Assembly (NCBI GenBank): GCA_947479995.1
Contig: CANKBT010000059.1
Coordinates: forward strand, 1-12,898
Direction: 5' to 3'
DNA from: Frankiaceae bacterium
GTDB taxonomy: Bacteria; Actinomycetota; Actinomycetes; Mycobacteriales; SCTD01
DNA: 12,898 nucleotides
Part shown: piece after piece, positions 7,494-12,898 of the stretch
Layout: every line of letters starts with the position of its first letter
Position numbering within the stretch: position 1 is the stretch's first letter
Translations under genes and position numbers: made by a program
Notes under the pieces: generated by a model
The model's database searches: none
Seen by the model: the letters and a program-made list of their open reading frames with translations, nothing else
Told to the model about the DNA's origin: nothing

Positions 7494-8267
7494 ATGGGCA
7501 CCACGACGCACGACTTCACCGGCTCCGTCGTCCTCGTCACCGGGGGCGGCTCGGGCATCGGGCTGGCGGTGGTGCGCGCCTTCCTCGACGCGGGCGCCAC
7601 CGTCGCCGTCACCGGCCGGCGCCGCGAGCGGCTCGAGCAGGCCCTCGCCGGCCAGCCGGCCGAGCGCACCGCGGCGCTGCCCGCCGACCTGTCCGACCCC
7701 GCGCAGGTGCGCGGCCTGGTGCAGGACGTCGTCGACCGGTTCGGGCGCCTCGACGTCGTGGTGAGCAACGCCGCGGCGTACGAGAGCGGGCCGCTGCTCG
7801 AGCTGGCCGACGACGCGTGGGAGGCCCTGCGGGCGACCAACGTCGACGCCCTGTTCCACCTCGCCAAGGCCGCGCTGCCCCACCTGGCCCGCAGCGGCGG
7901 CAACCTCGTCGCGGTGTCGTCGGTGTCGGGCGTCCGCGGCGACTGGGGGCAGTCGGCGTACAACGCCACCAAGCACGCCATCAACGGCTTCGTGCGCTCC
8001 CTCGCGCTCGACTGGGGCGCGCAGGGCGTGCGCCTCAACCTCGTCGCGCCCGCCTTCACGGTCACCGACCTGACGCGCGCGGTCGCCGAGGACGCGCAGG
8101 CCCTCGCCGCCGTCCGCGACCGCACCGCGCTCGGCCGGCCCGGCGAGCCCGACGACGTCGCGCCGGCGGTGCTGTGGCTGGCCAGCGACGCCGCGCGCTA
8201 CGTCACCGGGGCGGTGCTGGCCGTCGACGGCGGCACGAGCGCGTCGACGGGGCAGCCGCACCTCTAG
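7494..8267 (+). CDS. SDR family NAD(P)-dependent oxidoreductase
   Basis: This is a 257-residue classical short-chain dehydrogenase/reductase with a Rossmann fold. The cofactor loop TGGGSGIG is at 16-23. TGRR (40-43) after the second strand suggests NADPH preference, and an Asp (D65, in ADLS) contacts adenine in the family. SNAA (91-94) replaces the usual NNAG, and Asn116, Ser143, Tyr156 and Lys160 (YNATK) complete the catalytic set. The C-terminus VTGAVLAVDGGTSAS is typical. It resembles 3-oxoacyl-ACP reductase or glucose-dehydrogenase-like SDRs, but the substrate cannot be assigned. The gene is divergent from pxpABC across 41 bp with overlapping promoter candidates. It converges on the lipoprotein gene with only three bases between stops, so there is no room for a separate terminator. 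Confidence 0.9.
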   Translation: MGTTTHDFTGSVVLVTGGGSGIGLAVVRAFLDAGATVAVTGRRRERLEQALAGQPAERTAALPADLSDPAQVRGLVQDVVDRFGRLDVVVSNAAAYESGPLLELADDAWEALRATNVDALFHLAKAALPHLARSGGNLVAVSSVSGVRGDWGQSAYNATKHAINGFVRSLALDWGAQGVRLNLVAPAFTVTDLTRAVAEDAQALAAVRDRTALGRPGEPDDVAPAVLWLASDAARYVTGAVLAVDGGTSASTGQPHL

Positions 8268-8270
8268 GCG

Positions 8271-9014
8271 TCAGCCGCCGACCACGGTGAGCACCGGCAG
8301 CCGGCGGGCCTGCTGCACCTCGGAGGCGTAGAGCTCGGCGGCCCCGGCGTCGCCCTCGACGTCGACCGCCACCTCGCGCACGGCGTCGCGGTCGAAGGTC
8401 ACGAGCAGGATCGTGCGGTCGCCGGTGCTCAGGGCCCAGGTGCCCTCGCGGACCTCGCGGAGGTACGCGCGGAAGGCGGCCAGCCCGGCGTCCGACAGCG
8501 GCACCCGCAGGTCGGGCACGTCGTCCTCGGGGTCGGGCTCGACGACCGGCTCCCCGAGGTCGGCCTGCCCGACCACCACCGCGCCGAGGTGCTCGCACAG
8601 CGCGGTGGTCACCTCGGTGCCGGGCGGCGCCGGCGGGCAGGGCGCACCGGGCTCGAGCTCGGGCGCGGCCACGACGCGGCGCAGCACCACCTGGCGGGTG
8701 AGCGTCGCGACGGCGGCGTCGCGCAGCCCCGGCGGCACCGAGGCCACCACCTGGTCGCCGCGCACGGACAGCTGCACGCCGCGCGGCCCGTCCTCGCCGA
8801 GCCGGGTCTGGTGCAGGGTCACCGCGAGCGGCAGGTCGGTGCCGGGCGGCGCCGTCAGCACGACCTCCTCGCGCGGCGGGCCGGTGGGCGCCGGGGGCGC
8901 CGGCGGGGCGGACGGGGCCGCCGAGCCCTCGCCGTCACCGCCGCCGCCGCACGCGGCGAGGGCGAGGGCGAGGACGGGCAGGACGGCGACGAGCCGGGCG
9001 CGGGTCAGGGGCAC
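8271..9014 (-). CDS. Lipoprotein with a SecD-P1-like C-terminal region, function unknown
   Basis: This is a 247-residue exported protein. It has a basic start (TRAR), a hydrophobic core VAVLPVLALALA and a lipobox L19-A20-A21-C22, so it should be lipid-anchored on the outer face of the membrane. A Gly-rich stretch and a Pro/Ala linker (23-47) follow, then a globular part (50-247). Residues 107-245 resemble, by eye, the periplasmic P1 region of SecD: a QVVLRRV strand, VPLSDAGLAAFRAYL, an ILLVTFDRDAV strand in the place of SecD's AIVLDGKVI, and a final helix leading to RRLPVLTVV. Two further cysteines (126, 140) could form a disulfide. The GTG start lies six bases after CACACT. The GNAT stop is 23 bp upstream, so read-through from lhr-GNAT is also possible. 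The SecD link is my inference; no function is assigned. Confidence 0.82.
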   Translation of the reverse strand: MPLTRARLVAVLPVLALALAACGGGGDGEGSAAPSAPPAPPAPTGPPREEVVLTAPPGTDLPLAVTLHQTRLGEDGPRGVQLSVRGDQVVASVPPGLRDAAVATLTRQVVLRRVVAAPELEPGAPCPPAPPGTEVTTALCEHLGAVVVGQADLGEPVVEPDPEDDVPDLRVPLSDAGLAAFRAYLREVREGTWALSTGDRTILLVTFDRDAVREVAVDVEGDAGAAELYASEVQQARRLPVLTVVGG

Positions 9015-9020
9015 GCGCGC

Positions 9021-9026
9021 AGTGTG
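9021..9026 (-). promoter_or_regulatory. Candidate -10 element of the lipoprotein gene (leaderless)
   Basis: Read on the minus strand, CACACT is followed by six bases (GCGCGC) and the GTG start at 9014. It falls inside the 23-bp gap after the GNAT stop and shares ACACT-N6-GTG with pxpA. No Shine-Dalgarno is visible. Confidence 0.35.
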
Positions 9027-9037
9027 CCGCCCGCGCG

Positions 9038-9577
9038 TCAGGCGCGGGGGCGCGCGCCGCCGGGGTGGTCGGGGTCGGGCGCCAGCTCGCGCTCGAGCCA
9101 GTGCACGTCGACCCAGCGGTGCAGCTTCCACCCGGCCTGGCTGAACGTGCCGACGCTGCTGAAGCCCAGCCGGCGGTGCAGCGCGAGCGACGCGTCGTTG
9201 GGCAGCGCGACGGCGGCGTACGCCCGGTGCAGTCCCTCGGCGACGAGCGCGTCGAGCAGCGCGCCGTAGAGCGCGGTGCCCGTGCCGCGTCCGCCCGCGC
9301 CGGGCGCCAGGTAGACGCTGGTCTCGACCGACGCGTCGTACGCCGGCTTGGCGCGGTAGCGGCTGGACGTGGCGTAGCCGAGCACGCGGCCGGTCGGGGA
9401 CGCGGCGACGAGCAGGCGGTGCGGGCCGGTCGGGGCGTACTGCGCGGCCCACGCGCGGCGCTGCGCCACCGACCACGGCAGCGTGTCGAAGGTGGCGTGC
9501 GAGCCGACGACGTGCGCGTTGTAGACCGCCGTGAGCGCCGGCAGGTCGGCGTCGCGCGCCGGCCGGACGACGGTCAC
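9038..9577 (-). CDS. GNAT N-acetyltransferase, phosphinothricin acetyltransferase-like
   Basis: This is a 179-residue cytosolic acetyl-CoA-dependent N-acetyltransferase. The order follows the PAT/Bar and methionine-sulfoximine acetyltransferase branch: VRPARDADLPALTAVYNAHV (4-23), SHATFDTLPWS (26-36), GYATSSRYRAKPAY (67-80), the VYLAPGAGGRGTGTALYGAL acetyl-CoA loop (88-107, core GRGTGT), and NDASLALHRRLGF (127-139). It ends in VGTFSQAGWKLHRWVDVHWLE, also typical of the branch. A Thr replaces the more usual Ser or Ala between E85 and V88. Likely substrates are glutamate analogues or a related amino compound; resistance should not be assumed. The GTG start overlaps the lhr stop as a GTGA quartet (9574-9577), so it is translated with lhr. 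Many actinobacterial lhr genes instead have a Nei-type DNA glycosylase next to them. Confidence 0.9.
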   Translation of the reverse strand: MTVVRPARDADLPALTAVYNAHVVGSHATFDTLPWSVAQRRAWAAQYAPTGPHRLLVAASPTGRVLGYATSSRYRAKPAYDASVETSVYLAPGAGGRGTGTALYGALLDALVAEGLHRAYAAVALPNDASLALHRRLGFSSVGTFSQAGWKLHRWVDVHWLERELAPDPDHPGGARPRA

Positions 9578-12500
9578 GCCCGCAGCCGCAGCCCGCGCGG
9601 GGTCGGGCGGAAGCCGGCGTGCTCGAGCGCGAGGCCGAGCGGCGAGGTGAGCGCGGGCTCGCCGTCGGCCTTCTCGACCGTGAGCTTGCCGAGGGCGCCG
9701 TCGCGCACGGCGAGCGCGAGGGCGTCCGCCGCGGGCGCCACGCAGGTCTCGTCGTCGGTGAACGACAGCAGCGTCTTGCCACCGCGCTCGACGTAGAGCA
9801 CGACACGCCCGTCGACGAGCACGACCAGCGCGCCGGCCTTGCGGCCCGGGCGGTGGCCGGAGTCCTGCGCCGGCCACGGCAGGGCGGCGCCGTACGGGTT
9901 GGCGGGGTCGGTGGCGGCGAGCACGACGGCGCGGGCGTCGTCGCGGCGCTGGCGCTGCTTCACGGCGTACGCGCTCGCGTCCCAGCCGCCGGGCACGGGC
10001 GTCGTCCAGGCCGGCTCGTCCGAGGGCGTGCGCACCTGCGCGAGCGCGCGCATGCGGTCGACCGCGCCGGGCGCGGCGAACTGCGCCGCGCCGAGGCCCT
10101 CGACGAAGTAGCCGCGGCGCACGCGCCCGGCCTCCTCGAAGGCCTTGAGCACGGTGTAGACCGCCGCGAAGCCGCCCTGCGTGCGCTCCGCGACGACCGC
10201 ACCGCGGGTGACGACGCCGTGCCGGTCGAGCAGCGCCTCGGCGAGGGCGTGCGTGCGCCGGGTGGTGTCGACGTCGCGCTCGGGCAGCAGCGACCATCGG
10301 CCGGCGACGGTCGGCGGGCCGGTGCGCGACGGCATGACCGGCCGGCCGTAGCGGCTGCGCTGGCGCGCCGGCGCCTTGGCCGCCCGGTGCGCCGTCCGGC
10401 CGGAGCCGAGCAGGGCGCGCAGCGGCGACAGCGTGTCGTTGGTGAGGTGGCCCGACCACACGAGGTCCCAGAGCGCCCCGGCGAGGGCGGTGTCGTCGAG
10501 CGAGGAGACGCGGTCCGACAGCGCGCGGAAGAACAGCGCCTGGCCGCCGTCGAGCGCCTCCAGCACCGCGCGGTGCAGCGGCGTCTCGGACAGCTCGCCG
10601 ACCGGCGGCAGCAGCAGGTCGGCGGCGTCCGCGGTCTGCAGCGACACCCAGCCGTCGTTGCCCGGCAGCGAGCCCTGGCCGGCCCACAGCACCTCGCCCG
10701 ACGCCGTGAGCTCGTCGAGCATCGCGGGGGAGTAGCCGGCGACGCGCGACGGCAGCACGAGCGACTCGAGCGCCGACGCCGGCACGGCCGAGCCCTGCAG
10801 CTGCTCGATCGCGCGCAGCAGCCCGTCGACGCCGCGGCCGCCCTGCGCGCCGAGGCCCTGCCACTGCGGCAGGAAGCGGGCGAGCGCCTCGGGCGGCACC
10901 GGCTCGACCTCCTTGCGCAGCTTGGCGAGCGAGCGCCGGCGCAGCATGCGCAGCACCTCGGCGTCGCACCACTCCAGGCCGGTGCCGCCGGGGCGGAACT
11001 CGCCGTGCACGACGCGGCCGCTGGCCGACAGCCGGGCCAGCGCCGCGTCGACGACGGCGACGCCGAGGCCGAAGCGGCGGGCGACGTCGGCCGGGTGGAA
11101 CGGCCCGTGCGTGCGGCCGTAGCGCGAGACGAGGTCGCCGAGCGGGTCCTTGACCGGCTCGGTGAAGGCCTCCGCGACGCCGACCGGCAGCGCGGTGCCG
11201 AGGGCGTCCTGCAGGCGCCCGGCGTCCTCGACCGCGGCCCAGCGCTCCTCGCCGGCGATGCGCACGCGGATCACGCGGCGCTGCGACTCCAGCTCGACGA
11301 GCCACTCCGCGGTGGCGCCGCGCTCGACGGCCTCGGCGGTGGTGAGGTCGCCGAGCCGGCGCAGCAGGTCGGCGGTCGACTCGACGTCCTTGGCGCGCCG
11401 CGACTCGGCGAGCAGCTGCACCTCGGCCTCGACCTCGGCGAGGGCGTCGGCGTCGATGAGCTCGCGCAGCTCGGCCTGGCCGAGCAGCTCGGCGAGCAGC
11501 GCGCTGTCGAGCGACAGGGCCTGCGCGCGGCGCTCCGCGAGCGGGGCGTCGCCCTCGTACATGAAGGCGCCGATGTAGCCGAACAGCAGCGAGCGCGCGA
11601 ACGGCGACGGCTGCGAGGTCTCGACCTCGACGAGGCGCACCTTGCGCGACTGGACGTCCTCCATCAGCGCCTTGAGCCCCGGCACGTCGAAGACGTCCTG
11701 GAGGACCTCGCGCATCGTCTCCAGCACGACCGGGAAGCTGCCGTACTGCGAGGCGACGCTGAGCAGCTGCGCGGACCGCTGGCGCTGCTGCCACAGCGGG
11801 GTGCGCCGGGTGGGGTTGCGGCGCGGCAGCAGCAGCGCGCGGGCCGCGCACTCGCGGAAGCGCGAGGCGAACAGCGCCGAGCCGCCGACCTCGGCCTGCA
11901 CCGCCGGCTCGACGTCGGCGGGGTCGAAGACGGCGACCGCGCCGTCGGGGGCGTCCTCGGTCTCGGGCAGGCGCAGCACGATGCCGTCGTCGGAGTGCAT
12001 CGACTGCACGTCGACGCCGTACGCCTCGCGCAGCCGCGCGGTGAGCGCCAGCGACCACGGCTGGTTGACCTGCGCGCCGAACGGCGAGTGGATGGCCAGC
12101 CGCCAGTCGCCGAGCTCGTCGCGGAAGCGCTCGACGAGGATGGTGCGGTCGTCCGGCAGCACGCCCGTGCTCTCGCGCTGCTCGGCGAGGTAGGCCAGCA
12201 GGTTGTCGGTGGCGAGCGCGTCGAGCCCGGCCTCGCCGAGGCGCACGCGGGCGCCGTCGTCGTCGAGCGCCGACACCTCGCGCAGGAAGGCGCCGAGCGC
12301 CCGGCCGAGCTCGAACGGTCGGCCCGGGGCGTCGCCGTGCCAGTACGGCATGCGCCCCGGCTGGCCGGGCGCCGGCGTGACGAGCACCTGGTCGTGCGTG
12401 ATGTCCTCGATGCGCCAGGCCGAGCTGCCGAGCAGGAAGACGTCGCCGACGCGCGACTCGTAGACCATCTCCTCGTCGAGCTCGCCGACGCGGCTCTTGC

Positions 12501-12852
12501 GCTCGCCGACGAGGAAGACGCCGAACATGCCGCGGTCGGGGATGGTGCCGCCGCTCGTCACGGCGAGCCGCTGCGCGCCGGGGCGGCCGGCGAGCACGCC
12601 GGTGACGCGGTCCCAGGTGAGGCGCGGGCGCAGCTCGGCGAAGTCGTCGCTCGGGTAGCGGCCCGACAGCATGTCGAGCGTCGCCTCCAGCGCCGAGGTC
12701 GGCAGCGTCGAGAACGGCGCGCTGCGGCGCACGAGCGCGGCGAGGTCCTCGACCGTCCAGCTCTCCATCGCGCACATCGCGACGACCTGCTGGGCCAGCA
12801 CGTCGAGCGGGTTGCGCGGGTAGGTCGTGCTCTCGATGCCGCCGTCGACCAT
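9574..12852 (-). CDS. lhr: Lhr-family ATP-dependent helicase, C-terminal 1092 residues after an in-frame stop
   Basis: Lhr is a large SF2 3'-5' DNA helicase of bacterial DNA repair, about 1500 residues long. This piece begins just after the motor domains. YPRNPLDVLAQQVVAM (11-26) opens the winged-helix domain. GERKSRVGELDEEMVYESRVG (116-136), SSAWRIEDI (143-151) and PYWHGDAPGRPFELG (169-183) belong to the Lhr beta-barrel; Trp171 may be the DNA-contacting Trp of mycobacterial Lhr. HSPFGAQVNQPW and FRECAARALLLPRRNPTRR follow. The rest is the Lhr C-terminal domain, related to AlkZ/YcaQ-type glycosylases, with GRKAGALVVLVDGRVVLYVE near the end. The ATG at 12852 is probably not the true start: homologous sequence continues upstream across a TAG at 12874-12876. 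Alone, this product would lack both RecA domains and could not be a helicase. The stop overlaps the GNAT start by four bases. Confidence 0.9.
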   Translation of the reverse strand: MVDGGIESTTYPRNPLDVLAQQVVAMCAMESWTVEDLAALVRRSAPFSTLPTSALEATLDMLSGRYPSDDFAELRPRLTWDRVTGVLAGRPGAQRLAVTSGGTIPDRGMFGVFLVGERKSRVGELDEEMVYESRVGDVFLLGSSAWRIEDITHDQVLVTPAPGQPGRMPYWHGDAPGRPFELGRALGAFLREVSALDDDGARVRLGEAGLDALATDNLLAYLAEQRESTGVLPDDRTILVERFRDELGDWRLAIHSPFGAQVNQPWSLALTARLREAYGVDVQSMHSDDGIVLRLPETEDAPDGAVAVFDPADVEPAVQAEVGGSALFASRFRECAARALLLPRRNPTRRTPLWQQRQRSAQLLSVASQYGSFPVVLETMREVLQDVFDVPGLKALMEDVQSRKVRLVEVETSQPSPFARSLLFGYIGAFMYEGDAPLAERRAQALSLDSALLAELLGQAELRELIDADALAEVEAEVQLLAESRRAKDVESTADLLRRLGDLTTAEAVERGATAEWLVELESQRRVIRVRIAGEERWAAVEDAGRLQDALGTALPVGVAEAFTEPVKDPLGDLVSRYGRTHGPFHPADVARRFGLGVAVVDAALARLSASGRVVHGEFRPGGTGLEWCDAEVLRMLRRRSLAKLRKEVEPVPPEALARFLPQWQGLGAQGGRGVDGLLRAIEQLQGSAVPASALESLVLPSRVAGYSPAMLDELTASGEVLWAGQGSLPGNDGWVSLQTADAADLLLPPVGELSETPLHRAVLEALDGGQALFFRALSDRVSSLDDTALAGALWDLVWSGHLTNDTLSPLRALLGSGRTAHRAAKAPARQRSRYGRPVMPSRTGPPTVAGRWSLLPERDVDTTRRTHALAEALLDRHGVVTRGAVVAERTQGGFAAVYTVLKAFEEAGRVRRGYFVEGLGAAQFAAPGAVDRMRALAQVRTPSDEPAWTTPVPGGWDASAYAVKQRQRRDDARAVVLAATDPANPYGAALPWPAQDSGHRPGRKAGALVVLVDGRVVLYVERGGKTLLSFTDDETCVAPAADALALAVRDGALGKLTVEKADGEPALTSPLGLALEHAGFRPTPRGLRLRA

Positions 12853-12898
12853 GCGCTCGGCGACGACCGCGCACTACACGAGGTCGCCGCGGTACTTC
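12853..12898 (-). pseudogene. lhr: Upstream lhr sequence interrupted by an in-frame TAG, continuing off the right edge
   Basis: In the same frame as the Lhr piece, this reads KYRGDLV, stop (12874-12876), CAVVAER, and then the ATG at 12852. Lhr proteins usually have a continuous segment here of the form KYRxDL, a short variable stretch, AVVxERM, then xPxNPLDVLAQQ, just after helicase motif VI. Both flanks match that pattern, so the TAG sits where an ordinary residue belongs; GAG (Glu) or CAG (Gln) would differ by one base. Explanations are a real nonsense mutation, a sequencing error, or much less likely amber recoding. The RecA motor domains should lie right of the window. Confidence 0.75.

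Noticed and set aside
9038..9577. Reading the PAT-like GNAT as a phosphinothricin resistance gene
   Set aside because: This branch is common in soil bacteria and mostly acts on other amino compounds; motif similarity alone does not show resistance.
9038..12874. A 1278-codon minus-strand frame that appears to fuse the Lhr region to the GNAT
   Set aside because: Only the last 180 codons (GNAT) are real. The rest is the wrong frame of lhr and consists of Arg/Ala/Pro-rich shadow sequence. The genes overlap by four bases and are not fused.

Overview
This is chromosomal DNA of very high G+C (about three quarters by eye). Codon third positions are almost all G or C, GTG starts are common, and the genes are tightly packed. 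The gene families point to an actinomycete: a 10-methyl fatty acid synthesis pair, a long Lhr helicase, and PxpABC in A-B-C order. No tRNA, rRNA, CRISPR array, transposase or phage gene is visible. No stretch of more than about 150 bases lacks a gene.

Layout, left to right. (1) The N-terminal part of a rhodanese-type sulfurtransferase (3-287, minus) runs off the left edge. (2) Reading away from it is a plus-strand group: a DHCR24-like FAD-linked reductase (413-1798) and a cyclopropane-synthase-family methyltransferase (1809-3062). These are the expected TmsA/TmsB (BfaA/BfaB) partners that turn oleoyl lipids into 10-methylstearoyl (tuberculostearic acid type) lipids. After a hairpin come a 14-TM MFS exporter (3113-4588) and its overlapping TetR-type regulator (4585-5136). 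(3) A 132-bp convergent gap holds four copies of a GTGATCAC-centred palindrome in a nested inverted-repeat layout. (4) The minus-strand pxpA-pxpB-pxpC operon (7452 to 5269) encodes the prokaryotic ATP-dependent 5-oxoprolinase. It diverges from an SDR oxidoreductase (7494-8267, plus) across only 41 bp. (5) On the minus strand, from right to left, lie the C-terminal two thirds or more of an Lhr helicase (to 9574), an overlapping GNAT acetyltransferase (9577-9038), and a lipoprotein with a SecD-P1-like tail (9014-8271).

Two structural points stand out. First, the Lhr reading frame contains an in-frame TAG at 12874-12876, inside a normally continuous conserved block. The gene is therefore broken, recoded or mis-sequenced, and the motor domains lie beyond the right edge. 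Second, the gene starts fall into three clean classes. Four GTG starts sit exactly six bases after a NANNNT hexamer, as expected for leaderless transcription. Two genes have strong Shine-Dalgarno sequences (tmsB and the SDR). Four are coupled to an upstream gene (three GTGA overlaps and one 1-nt gap).

I did not find a defence system, biosynthetic cluster or clearly new multi-gene system. The best leads are the broken lhr, the palindrome cluster, the leaderless start pattern, the tmsAB locus with its exporter neighbour, and the SecD-like lipoprotein.
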